From Hyphomicrobiaceae bacterium (GTDB lineage: Bacteria > Pseudomonadota > Alphaproteobacteria > Rhizobiales > Hyphomicrobiaceae): a stretch of DNA of 51,137 nt. Shown here one piece after another: positions 40,985 through 50,466 of the stretch (its first letter is position 1; each line of letters starts with the position of its first letter). Made by a program: the position numbers and the translations under genes. Below the pieces are notes generated by a model. The model was given only the letters and a program-made list of their open reading frames with translations. It ran no database searches and had not been told where the DNA came from. Location of the stretch: contig JAMXLN010000370.1 in NCBI GenBank assembly GCA_024281145.1, positions 1 through 51,137 of the forward strand, in the 5' to 3' direction.

Positions 40985-42073
40985 ATGCGGCTTGCCAAAA
41001 TCTGCGGCTTGCCTACCCTGCGTTGTGTGCTCCCTCAACCGCACATCCTCGCCTACGCGGGCATCGCGCCGAGCCTGGCCAGTCCGCTGCTTCACGCCGG
41101 AGCCGGAGCCGCGTTGCTCGGCCGCATCACGCTCGGGCGCAACGCCTGGATGGGCGCGCTGAGCGTCATCCGCGCCGACGGACATTTCATACGTGTCGGC
41201 GACGAATTCCGGCTGGGCACCCGCGCGACGCTCCACATCAACCACGAGATCTACCCCTGCGTTGTGGGAGACCGCGTCGCCGTCGGCGCCAATGCTTGCG
41301 TGCACGCCTGTACCGTTGGCAGCGACGTCGTGATCGGCGACGGCGCCGTGATCCTCGACGGCGCGGTCCTCGAGGACAACGTGGTCCTGGATCCCGGCGC
41401 CACGGTGTTTCCCAACAAGCGGGTACCGGGCGGCTCGCGCTACGCGGGCAGTCCGGCAAAGCCGGTCGCGCGTCTCGAGAGCGACGAGGTGGCCGCCCGA
41501 CGGAGGGCCATAATCGGCGCGCCCAGCACCGGCGACGAAGCCCTCTGGTTGCGACAGGTGCCGGCCGACGCCTCCAATATTCATCCCAGCGTCTTCATCG
41601 CCGCCACCGCGTCCGTGCGCGGTCGACTCCTTGCCGCCGAGGACGCCAGCATCTGGTACAGCAATGATTTCGATGCCAACAGCGCCACCATCTCGATCGG
41701 CGCGCGCACCAACATCCAGGACAACACGACGATCCGCTGCGCCACGCAACAGGGGGTCAGCATCGGCCACTCCTGTACCGTCGGCCACAACGTGACGATC
41801 CACGACTGTGTCATTGGTAATGAGACGCTGATCGGCATCGGTAGCTGGGTGGCGCCCGGCACCCGGGTCGGCAACCGCGTGTTGCTGGCAGCCGGGGCAC
41901 GCACCACGCCCGGTCAGGTGCTTGAGGACGGGTGGATGTATGCCGGGCGCCCCGCGCGCAAATTTGCCCTGCTCGACGATGCCAAGCTCGCCCTCACCGA
42001 GCTCATCGTTTCACAGTATTGCCAATACGCCCGCGACTTCACGGCGCTCGAGCGGGACGCGCTGGGTGCATAG
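40985..42073 (+). CDS. tandem-fused gamma-carbonic-anhydrase-like (left-handed beta-helix) protein
   Basis: Two successive hexapeptide-repeat halves: RADGHFIRVGDEFRLGTRATLHINHEI...GSRYAGSPAKPVARL and YSNDFDANSATISIGARTNIQDNTTIRCATQQGVSIGHSCTVGHNVTIHDCVIG...GWMYAGRPARKFALL. Confidence 0.88.
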   Translation: MRLAKICGLPTLRCVLPQPHILAYAGIAPSLASPLLHAGAGAALLGRITLGRNAWMGALSVIRADGHFIRVGDEFRLGTRATLHINHEIYPCVVGDRVAVGANACVHACTVGSDVVIGDGAVILDGAVLEDNVVLDPGATVFPNKRVPGGSRYAGSPAKPVARLESDEVAARRRAIIGAPSTGDEALWLRQVPADASNIHPSVFIAATASVRGRLLAAEDASIWYSNDFDANSATISIGARTNIQDNTTIRCATQQGVSIGHSCTVGHNVTIHDCVIGNETLIGIGSWVAPGTRVGNRVLLAAGARTTPGQVLEDGWMYAGRPARKFALLDDAKLALTELIVSQYCQYARDFTALERDALGA

Positions 42074-42116
42074 CGGCCGCTAGCTCGCGGGGCCGGCCGC
42101 TTGGCCACCTTCGTGC

Positions 42117-43022
42117 TCACACTTCAAGCACCGCTCGGAATTCGCTTGGCGTCATTCCCATTTCGCGTCCGAAAACAGCGGTGAAGCGGCCATGGGAGAG
42201 GCCGACGGCTTTGGCGATCTGCCCGATCGACAAGGTGGCGTCGTGCAACAACGACCGCGCATGCAACAGTCGACATTGGGTCAGGAACTGGTGCGGGCTG
42301 CGGCCCGTGGTGTCTTTGAAGGATTTGGCAAAGTGGAAGAGGCTCATGCCGGCAGCCGCGGCGATGTCCTTGAGCGACATATCAGCATTCAGGTTGGCAA
42401 CGATGAACTCCTGCGCACGTTTCAGTTTGCCCGGGGCCATTGCGGAGATGCGCTCGCTCGGCCGCGGTTGTTCGACGTTGGAATGCGCAACAATGAGATG
42501 CGACGCCAAGTCATGGGCGATCTCCTCGGTGAGCAGGCGACTGGCGTCGGGCTCGGCAATCGCCTTCAAAAGTCTGTGCGCGATGCGTTCCAGAACGAGG
42601 TCGCGGATAATGAAGCGAGGCACAACGTCGACACACGCGGGATCGCGGTCGGCCGCCGTCTCGACCGCTTGTTCGAACAGCTCGCGGTTGAGGAACACCA
42701 GCGCCACGTCACCAGGCTCGTCAAACACCCATCGGGTGGCCGCGTCGGGGGGCAGGATCGAAAGGTGTCCGGCGGCGCCGCGGCCGCTCACCCTCCGCCC
42801 ATGGATGGTGCGCTCCAGGCGCATCTCCTGGCCATAGTTGACCCCAAAGGTCGGCGCGCCGAGCGGCGGAAGGGAAATATCCAGCTTGCCCATCCGGAAA
42901 CGGGATGCGGCCACGCAGCTCCATTGACTTGACGGGCTGACGAGCGTCACCTGCGCCACAGCAAGCCTGTGGACGAGCTCCAACACTGCGTGTTCGGGGC
43001 GCCCCGCTTCGCTCACCGACAT
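42117..43022 (-). CDS. AraC family transcriptional regulator
   Basis: C-terminal HTH: AQEFIVANLNADMSLKDIAAAAGMSLFHFAKSFKDTTGRSPHQFLTQCRLLHARSLLHDATLSIGQIAKAVGLSHGRFTAVFGREMGMTPSEFR. Confidence 0.93.
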   Translation of the reverse strand: MSVSEAGRPEHAVLELVHRLAVAQVTLVSPSSQWSCVAASRFRMGKLDISLPPLGAPTFGVNYGQEMRLERTIHGRRVSGRGAAGHLSILPPDAATRWVFDEPGDVALVFLNRELFEQAVETAADRDPACVDVVPRFIIRDLVLERIAHRLLKAIAEPDASRLLTEEIAHDLASHLIVAHSNVEQPRPSERISAMAPGKLKRAQEFIVANLNADMSLKDIAAAAGMSLFHFAKSFKDTTGRSPHQFLTQCRLLHARSLLHDATLSIGQIAKAVGLSHGRFTAVFGREMGMTPSEFRAVLEV

Positions 43023-43120
43023 TTACCCCCCAAAAAGCCATGCGCCCAGCTGCAAGACCGAATAACGCGGTGGGCCCCGAGCCAGCGGATGCTCCCGGAA
43101 ATATTCCCAAGATCCAGACA

Positions 43121-43144
43121 GCCAACTGGCTGACGGCAGTTGGC
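43121..43144. promoter_or_regulatory. 8-bp inverted repeat GCCAACTG-N8-CAGTTGGC upstream of the AraC-family gene
   Basis: Direct reading; possible operator or RNA hairpin. Confidence 0.45.
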
Positions 43145-43341
43145 AAATTGAGCACCATCAAAACGGTAATGTCTGGGCCGCGCAGGTTGAGGTCGGGGTT
43201 CCAAGTTCAGGTTCCGGTTCAGGCGCCAGTTCCAGGTCCCCGATGGCTGAGGCGATGGGCGCTCAGGTCCCGCCCCAACGGGGCCAAACGGGAGAATGTT
43301 CAGGCAGTCTCTTTACCCCGCACCGGAGAATGCCTGATCAG

Positions 43342-43379
43342 GAGGACGACAACGGCCAAGGCCGGGTCGTCCTCTTTTT
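43342..43379 (+). terminator. intrinsic terminator on + strand not following any annotated + strand gene
   Basis: GAGGACGAC-aacggccaaggccgg-GTCGTCCTC-TTTTT; perfect 9-bp stem. Confidence 0.75.
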
Positions 43380-43474
43380 CTTCATGCCGCAATGGATCGC
43401 AGCCAAACCATAGACCCACCCTTGGCCCCTGAGCCCGCCCCTCAAGCCCGGCAACTGCCTAATCCGACGCTGCC

Positions 43475-44581
43475 CTAGCCCGCCAACATCCCCGCCACCA
43501 TCTCGCCAATGGCGAGCGATGCCGTGAGCCCGGGGCTCTCGATGCCATAGAGGGCGACAAGGCCACTTTGCCCATGGACCTGTGGACCATGGATGGCAAA
43601 ATCAGGCACCGGGTCGCCCGCTCGGTAAAGCTTGGGACGAATGCCCGTGTAGTCGGGGTGTAGGCGCTCCATCTGCAGGCCGGGATAGTAGCTGCGGATG
43701 AGATTGAGGAATTGGCCAAGCTTCTGCGCCTCAAAGCCGTAATCGATGTCCGGGATCCACGCGATGTCAGGGCCGAACTTGCAGCGGCCGCCCACGTCCA
43801 CGGTGGCATGCAGCCCGAGCCAGGCGCCATCGGGCATGGGATAGATGTGGCGCTTGAAGGGCGACCGACCGGACAACGCATAATATTGCCCCTTGGCATA
43901 GTAGGTCTCCGGCGGCCGATATTGGGCACCGAAGGCGAACGTGCGAGCAAGCCTCGTGGCATGCAAGCCAGCACAGACAACAAGATGCCGGCAGGTGATG
44001 GTGCCACTGTCACCCGCGGTTGCCAGTCGAAAGCCGCCGCCGGCCGCCTGCTCGATCCGCTCGACCGGACAGCGCAAGACCACCAAGCCGCCGTTGGCCT
44101 CGATGTGTCCCTCAAGGGCCAGCATGAAAGCGTGGCTGTCGATGATGCCGGTTGAAGGGGACAGAAGTGCAGCCACACAGGCAATTTCCGGCTCCAGTGC
44201 GTGGGCCGCAGCGGCAGCCAGCGGCTCCAGATCCGTGACGCCGTTCTTGATGGCGGTCTCACGGATGGCCGCAAGCTTGGGCACCTGGCTCTCGTTGGTC
44301 GCCACCAGCAGCTTGCCGCAGCGTGCATGGGCCACGCCGTTGTCGGCACAAAAGGCATAGAGGAGCTCCTTGCCCCGCACACACAACTTTGCTCGCAGGC
44401 TGCCCGGCGGATAGTAGATCCCAGCATGGATCACCTCGCTGTTGCGCGAGGACGTCTCCGAGCCGATCAGCTCATGCTGCTCCAGCACCATCGTCTCATG
44501 ACCGGCAAGGCTCAGAGCCCGCGCGACCGCGAGCCCGACGACACCGGCACCCACCACAATGGTCTCTACGTCCGCTGACAT
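43475..44581 (-). CDS. NAD(P)/FAD-dependent oxidoreductase, L-2-hydroxyglutarate oxidase-like
   Basis: VETIVVGAGVVGLAVARALSLAGHETMVLEQHELIGSETSSRNSEVIHAGIYYPPGSLRAKLCVRGKELLYAFC; FAKGQYYALSGRSPFKRHIYPMPD-like block. Confidence 0.92.
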   Translation of the reverse strand: MSADVETIVVGAGVVGLAVARALSLAGHETMVLEQHELIGSETSSRNSEVIHAGIYYPPGSLRAKLCVRGKELLYAFCADNGVAHARCGKLLVATNESQVPKLAAIRETAIKNGVTDLEPLAAAAAHALEPEIACVAALLSPSTGIIDSHAFMLALEGHIEANGGLVVLRCPVERIEQAAGGGFRLATAGDSGTITCRHLVVCAGLHATRLARTFAFGAQYRPPETYYAKGQYYALSGRSPFKRHIYPMPDGAWLGLHATVDVGGRCKFGPDIAWIPDIDYGFEAQKLGQFLNLIRSYYPGLQMERLHPDYTGIRPKLYRAGDPVPDFAIHGPQVHGQSGLVALYGIESPGLTASLAIGEMVAGMLAG

Positions 44582-44809
44582 GGGCTCACCCCGTGCGGGT
44601 CTTCTTCAGCTGGCGCCATCTCGCAATCCCCCCTGCCCCGGAACGCAGGCCGGACCCATGCCTCCGCCCGCCGGCCGCCGACGTCAAGGGGCTTGCCTTC
44701 GGGACAAACAAAGAACATACCATGCACAAACGTTCCGAGGCGACTCACGCTAAGTCTCGAGCGGAGCCGTTGGAGCAGACACAAAACAACCATCACAGGA
44801 GGGCCCATC

Positions 44810-45937
44810 ATGAGCGTGTTCCATCCCTCGCCGAGCCCGTTCAAAGCCCACAGGCACAGAGCGGACGATCTTTGCCCCTTGTGCGAACAACCCATCGCCC
44901 AAGACCTCGTCCGGCGCATCGAGCTGCGGCAACAGGAACAGCAGCGCGCGTCCCTTGCACAGGCCCGCGCCGAGGCCGAGGCCAAGGTTGAACCGCGCAT
45001 TGCAGCCGCCCTGGCCGAGGCCAACAAGGCAGCCGAAGCGGCGATGCTGAGCAAGCTCGCAGACTTCCAGGCCAAGCTTGTTGTGGCCGAACACGCTCAG
45101 ATCAGCGCGCAAAAGGAGATAGCCGCACTGAAGGCAGCGCATGACGCCGCGATCGAGCTGCGCGTTGAAGAGCGCGCCGCAACCCTCAAGGAGGAGAGGG
45201 ATGCGGCCGTTCTCGCTGAGCGGACGAGAGCATTTGAAGAAACGCAGGCCTTGCGCCAGAAGCTTGAAGATCTCACCCGCAAGCTCGAGGGCAAATCGGC
45301 CCATGAGCTGGGTGAGGGCTCCGAGATCGACCTCTTTGAGCAGCTGCGCGATGCCTTTCAGGCCGACCGCATCCAACGCGTTCCCAAGGGCGTCAACGGC
45401 GCGGACGTGATCCACGAGGTTGTGCACAACGGGCGCATCTGCGGCAAGATCATCTACGACGCTAAGAACCGCGATTCTTGGCAGAACGGGTTTGCGACCA
45501 AGCTCAGAGCCGACAAGCTCTCCCAGTCTGCGGATCACGCCATTCTCTCAAGCAACAAGTTCCCGAAGGACAAGAGTCAGATCCACACACAGGACGGCGT
45601 GATCGTCGCCAATCCTGCACGCGTGTTGGTCATTGCCGAGATCCTGCGCGAGCAGATCGTGCGCATGCATGCGCTGCGCGCCAGCAAGGAAGCGCGCGAG
45701 GAGAAGACCGTGGCCCTCTACGCCTTCGTCACCTCCGACCACTTCAAGCAGCTGGTTGAGCAGGTGGAGGCGCAAACGGGCAAGATGCTGGAGCTCGACA
45801 ATAAGGAACAGGAAGCGCACCGACGCGTTTGGGACCAGCGCGGCAAGCTGATCCGCACGATCCAGAATGCGCGCGCCGATCTTACCTTCGAGGTCGACCG
45901 CATCATCGGCACGGCCGGCAACGGGCCGCAGGCTTAG
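44810..45937 (+). CDS. DUF2130 domain-containing protein
   Basis: LCPLCEQPIAQDL, long coiled coil, then GSEIDLFEQLRDAF...GVNGADVIHEVVHNGRICGKIIYDAKNRDSWQNGFATKLRADKLSQSADHAILSSNKFP. Confidence 0.88.
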   Translation: MSVFHPSPSPFKAHRHRADDLCPLCEQPIAQDLVRRIELRQQEQQRASLAQARAEAEAKVEPRIAAALAEANKAAEAAMLSKLADFQAKLVVAEHAQISAQKEIAALKAAHDAAIELRVEERAATLKEERDAAVLAERTRAFEETQALRQKLEDLTRKLEGKSAHELGEGSEIDLFEQLRDAFQADRIQRVPKGVNGADVIHEVVHNGRICGKIIYDAKNRDSWQNGFATKLRADKLSQSADHAILSSNKFPKDKSQIHTQDGVIVANPARVLVIAEILREQIVRMHALRASKEAREEKTVALYAFVTSDHFKQLVEQVEAQTGKMLELDNKEQEAHRRVWDQRGKLIRTIQNARADLTFEVDRIIGTAGNGPQA

Positions 45938-46026
45938 TCGTCATCCCCGTTTTGTGCCCTCGCGCACTTGTGCAGGGCGCGTAAACTGCGCCCCGCTGGC
46001 GCAGTCCCAAGAAACAACCGAGGACG

Positions 46027-46689
<663 letters not shown>

Positions 46690-46695
46690 GTCGTC

Positions 46696-47358
46696 TCACT
46701 CGCGTTGGCGTGACGCAGTGGGTTCGTGGGGCAGCATCTCTTGATCCCGTTTGGGGATCAGGTCGTAGGGCAAAGCGAAACCCGGCATGGCCGCAAGCCG
46801 ACGCGACCAAGCCTGCACGTTGGGCCAGCGCGCGATTTCCATCCCGCCCTCGGCCATGAACACCATGCGTCCCCAGCAGCCGATGTCGGCAATGGTACAG
46901 GATTCGCCCACCACCCACGCGCGGTTCTCCAACCAACGGTCCATGAAGTCGAGCGCCGCCTCGGCAAGCGGGCGCACGTGCGCCATGATCGCCGGGTCAA
47001 CCGCGCGGAAGCGGCTGAAGTGACGCACACGAGCAATATTTTGGATGGCGTCTGCCTCCCAGGAGAGCCATTCCCGCGCCTGCCAGCGATCCGCCTCACT
47101 GCCGCCATCGAACCTGCCGGTGACACGGGCAAGGTAGTCAAGGATCACGTTCGACTGCACGATCGTGAGCCCGCGGTGGCACAGCGCTGGCACCTGCCCG
47201 TAGCGATTGACCGCCAAGTAACCTGGCATCCTCTGAGCACCGATCTTGAGGTTCACGCTCTTGAACGCATAGGGGATGCGCGCCAGCGCCAGGAATAGCA
47301 TCGGCTTGTAGCTCGAACTCGAAGTGAAGCTGCCGTAGACCGTGAAGCGATCGTCCAT
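46696..47358 (-). CDS. glutathione S-transferase family protein
   Basis: MDDRFTVYGSFTSSSSYKPMLFLALARIPYAFKSVNLKIGAQRMPGYLAVNRYGQVPALCHRGLTIVQSNVILDYLARVTGRF. Confidence 0.9.
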   Translation of the reverse strand: MDDRFTVYGSFTSSSSYKPMLFLALARIPYAFKSVNLKIGAQRMPGYLAVNRYGQVPALCHRGLTIVQSNVILDYLARVTGRFDGGSEADRWQAREWLSWEADAIQNIARVRHFSRFRAVDPAIMAHVRPLAEAALDFMDRWLENRAWVVGESCTIADIGCWGRMVFMAEGGMEIARWPNVQAWSRRLAAMPGFALPYDLIPKRDQEMLPHEPTASRQRE

Positions 47359-47384
47359 CCTCACCTCCGCGGGACCGGTGGCCC

Positions 47385-48035
47385 TCAACGTTCGCGGGCA
47401 GCAGGTTGCGACCCAGCGCCCTCTTGGCGTCCGCTGCCTTCGAGCAAGCTCCTGAGCTTTGCCGCCTGCTCTTCCTCGCTGTCCTGAAAGCCCATGGTGC
47501 CGACAAGCCGGTTCGCGGGGTCCATCAGATAGACGTAGGCCGAGTGCACGATGGTGTAGCTGCCATCCTCCTCAGGGATCTTGTTATGAAAGACCTTCCA
47601 GTCCTTCGCCGCAGACGCGATCTGCGCCTCAGTGCCCGTGAGGCCGATGATGCGCGAGTCGAACGCAGCAAGATATTGGCGCAGCTGCTCGGGCGTGTCG
47701 TGCTCCGGGTCAAGGCTCACGAACAGGATGCGCAAGCGATCGGCATCCACACCGAGGCGCTGCAGCGTGTTGCTGAGGGTCATTAAGGTTGTCGGGCACA
47801 CGTCTGGGCAGTGGGTGTAGCCAAAGAAGATCGCGTAGGGGCGACCCGCCAGCGCCGCCCCTGAGAAGGGCCTGCCGCTCTGGTCGATCAGTTCCAAACT
47901 TGGCTCGACTTTGCCGTCCGACTGAGCCAGCCCCGGGGTGCACAAAACGCCGAGCCACGCGGCCAGCAGAAGGCATGCTCCAAGCTCGGCGCGAGAAACC
48001 CTCCGCCCAACTGATTGCGCCGTGCCCGCGTACAT
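47385..48035 (-). CDS. SCO family protein (SCO1/SenC copper/thiol-disulfide protein)
   Basis: GRPYAIFFGYTHCPDVCPTTLMTLSNTLQRLG (CPDVC), LDPEHDTPEQLRQYLAAFDSRIIGLTG, IVHSAYVYLMDP (conserved His). Confidence 0.94.
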   Translation of the reverse strand: MYAGTAQSVGRRVSRAELGACLLLAAWLGVLCTPGLAQSDGKVEPSLELIDQSGRPFSGAALAGRPYAIFFGYTHCPDVCPTTLMTLSNTLQRLGVDADRLRILFVSLDPEHDTPEQLRQYLAAFDSRIIGLTGTEAQIASAAKDWKVFHNKIPEEDGSYTIVHSAYVYLMDPANRLVGTMGFQDSEEEQAAKLRSLLEGSGRQEGAGSQPAARER

Positions 48036-48098
48036 GGCTCTTCCCAGTCTCCTGCCTTGCCAGAGGCGTCGCCCTCCCCGCGCGGGTCAATGCATGGG

Positions 48099-48647
48099 CT
48101 ACTCCTTCTTCCCGCCCTCTCCCGCGCGCGCCCCGATGGGCTCCACACGATACTCGACCTCGATCGAACCCGCCTTCTCGAACTGCAGCGTGCCCTTGAC
48201 GCTCTGCCCCTGTTGTAAGGCTTGGCTGAGCCCCGTGAACATCAGGTGATAACCACCAGGCTTGAGCTCCACCGTCTGTCCTGGCTTGATCTCCAAGCCC
48301 GCCTCGAGCTTGCGCATCTTCATGACGCCGTCGCTCATGCTCATCTGGTGCACCTCCACTGCGGTCGCGCTCGGTAGCGACCCGCCGACGAGACGATCGC
48401 TCTCGGTACCGGTGTTGGTAATCTTGAGGTAAGCACCACCGACCCGGGCGCCGCCGGGAGTGGCGCGGGTCCACGGCGCCTCGATGACAAGCCCGCCGAC
48501 TTTATAGACCGTGTCGGCGGCCGGCTCGGCCAAGGTTCCCGCCGCATGGAAAGTATCCCCCAAGCCCGAGGCGGCCTGAAGCGGCAAAGTTTGGGTGAGC
48601 AAGCTCACAGCGGCGGCCGCGGTGAGCAGGATGGTTATGGCCGTCAT
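48099..48647 (-). CDS. copper chaperone PCu(A)C family protein
   Basis: VIEAPWTRATPGGARVGGAYLKITNTGTESDRLVGGSLPSATAVEVHQMSMSDGVMKMRKLEAGLEIKPGQTVELKPGGYHLMFTGL (H/M ligands). Confidence 0.92.
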   Translation of the reverse strand: MTAITILLTAAAAVSLLTQTLPLQAASGLGDTFHAAGTLAEPAADTVYKVGGLVIEAPWTRATPGGARVGGAYLKITNTGTESDRLVGGSLPSATAVEVHQMSMSDGVMKMRKLEAGLEIKPGQTVELKPGGYHLMFTGLSQALQQGQSVKGTLQFEKAGSIEVEYRVEPIGARAGEGGKKE

Positions 48648-48765
48648 GACGATGGATACCGGTTGGGTGTGCGATGATGTCGCCGAACTGCTGGCCGATG
48701 CCGCCTCGCGTGCGGCGGCCGGCCTTGGCCTTTGGATGCGCGAGCGCAAGCTTCTGATACGGCAA

Positions 48766-49077
48766 TCAAGCGCCAATTGGCGGTCCTCGGGCGGGCGGAT
48801 GCGCAACCTGCAATGGCAACACCCGCTGAGCTTCGCTCTCAGCAGAGCCGACCGCAGGTGGGGCAGGCGTGGGCAGGGTCCGGCACTGCGAGGTTAGCAA
48901 AACGGCGCCCAGGAGGCCGGCGCAAACGAGAGCATCGTCGGGCCGAGATGCGGTCGCTGGCTGGTGCCGCTGGGCCTCTGCCGTGGTCACGCTTGGGCGC
49001 ACCAGCAGGACCCCCTGCCAGTACACGGCCATCGCCGCCACAATGCCAATGGCGCGCAGGCGCATCACACACCTCAT
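48766..49077 (-). CDS. hypothetical protein with N-terminal hydrophobic segment
   Basis: MRCVMRLRAIGIVAAMAVYWQGVLLVRPSV...; weak, no recognisable domain. Confidence 0.3.
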   Translation of the reverse strand: MRCVMRLRAIGIVAAMAVYWQGVLLVRPSVTTAEAQRHQPATASRPDDALVCAGLLGAVLLTSQCRTLPTPAPPAVGSAESEAQRVLPLQVAHPPARGPPIGA

Positions 49078-49221
49078 CCCTAACAATGCGATGCGCGCCC
49101 GCGGCGCGCAATGAGGCAATGCGCTCACTGCAAGTGTCACCCCGTCGCCTTGGGGCGCGATTTGTGCCACAAAAGACGGCGAAGGAAGGAGATCATTGGG
49201 AGCGAAGCAGGGAGCGTTGCA

Positions 49222-49647
49222 ATGCAGTTCGTGTGCGAAGCCCCGCCGAAGACCTGGTTCCGCATCGAGACTGAGGGAGAAGCCGCACTTGAATCGCGTG
49301 CCATGAATCACGCGGTGGAGAAATACTTCAAACAGGCCTACGCGCAGGCCGCCAAGACTTACGTGCCACCCAAGAGTGGCCTCTACATCGAGCAGAACAT
49401 CGGGTTAAAGGCCCACATCCAGCGCGTGATGCCCCGCTTCCTGACCCTCCGGGACGGAGAGGGCAACGGGCTCGTTACGGCGATGCTACCACCGGCCGGC
49501 CAGGACGAGCGCGCGTTTCGGCCGATCATCGTTGGCGCCAGCAATAGCGATCCCTACCCCGATCACGCCGAGGCCATCCGCGCGCTCGCCCAGCACTACG
49601 GTCTTACCCTCGATGGTGCGCGCTGCTACCCCTATCGGCGTGGTTGA
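49222..49647 (+). CDS. conserved hypothetical protein
   Basis: MQFVCEAPPKTWFRIETEGEAALESRAMNHAVEKYFKQAYAQAAKTYVPPKSGLYIEQNIGLKAHIQRVMPRFLTLRDGEGNGLVTAMLPPAGQDERAFRPIIVGASNSDPYPDHAEAIRALAQHYGLTLDGARCYPYRRG. Confidence 0.8.
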   Translation: MQFVCEAPPKTWFRIETEGEAALESRAMNHAVEKYFKQAYAQAAKTYVPPKSGLYIEQNIGLKAHIQRVMPRFLTLRDGEGNGLVTAMLPPAGQDERAFRPIIVGASNSDPYPDHAEAIRALAQHYGLTLDGARCYPYRRG

Positions 49648-49819
49648 GCCGGCGCTGACCAACTCGACCAGGTTTGCGTGGCTGGCGCCCGACGCCAGCG
49701 CCTGCGACGCGTCCAGATGGGCCTGCGAGGAGATGTGGCGCGCACGGAACGTCGCCTCCCAAGCCCGCTTGGTTTGCAACGTCCTGCCCGAGCATGGCGA
49801 GGGCGCCTAGTCGACGGGT

Positions 49820-50440
49820 CTAGGGCAACGGGTAGAGCCACGGACGGCGCTCGCGATCGCGGGCCTGGAAAGCCCGGATCTGCGGCTCGCGGGCGCGCGT
49901 CAGCTCGATCTGGTCAAGGCCCTTGAGCATGCCCTCGCGCAGCAGCGCATCAATTGTGAAGGGCGTCTCCTTACCGCTGGGGGAAACGACAACACAGCGC
50001 GCAAGGTCGACCACAACCTTGCCCTCGCCCTGCGTGGCCTCCACCTCGGCGGCAAGGTCCACGACCACCTTTGCGGGCACGACCACAGGGAGCACGCCGT
50101 TCTGGAAGCAATTGTTGTAAAAAATGGGCCCGAAGCTCGGCGCAATAACGCAGCGGATGCCAAAGCTCTGCAGCGCCCACACGGCGGCCTCACGCGAGCT
50201 GCCACAGGCAAAGTTGTCGCCGGCGATCATGATGCGGGCCTCGCGGTAGGGGCGCCTGTTGAGGACGAACGCCGGATCCTCCGACCCGTCGCCGCGGTAG
50301 CGCCAGGATTCGAACGCGTAGCGCCCAAGATCGCCCTTTTCGAGGTCGCGCAAACGTTCGATGCGAATGATGACATCAGTGTTGATGTTGGCTCGCAGCA
50401 GCGGCGCGGCCACGCCCTTCAGAACGGTGAACGCTTCCAT
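49820..50440 (-). CDS. leuD: 3-isopropylmalate dehydratase small subunit
   Basis: MEAFTVLKGVAAPLLRANINTDVIIRIERL...ARIMIAGDNFACGSSREAAVWALQSFGIRCVIAPSFGPIFYNNCFQNGVLPV. Confidence 0.95.
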   Translation of the reverse strand: MEAFTVLKGVAAPLLRANINTDVIIRIERLRDLEKGDLGRYAFESWRYRGDGSEDPAFVLNRRPYREARIMIAGDNFACGSSREAAVWALQSFGIRCVIAPSFGPIFYNNCFQNGVLPVVVPAKVVVDLAAEVEATQGEGKVVVDLARCVVVSPSGKETPFTIDALLREGMLKGLDQIELTRAREPQIRAFQARDRERRPWLYPLP

Positions 50441-50466
50441 TCGATGCTCCCTCGCCCGAGGCTCCT

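Noticed and set aside
40724-41803. 359-aa minus-strand ORF
   Set aside because: Antisense to the gamma-CA-like gene; no recognisable domain.
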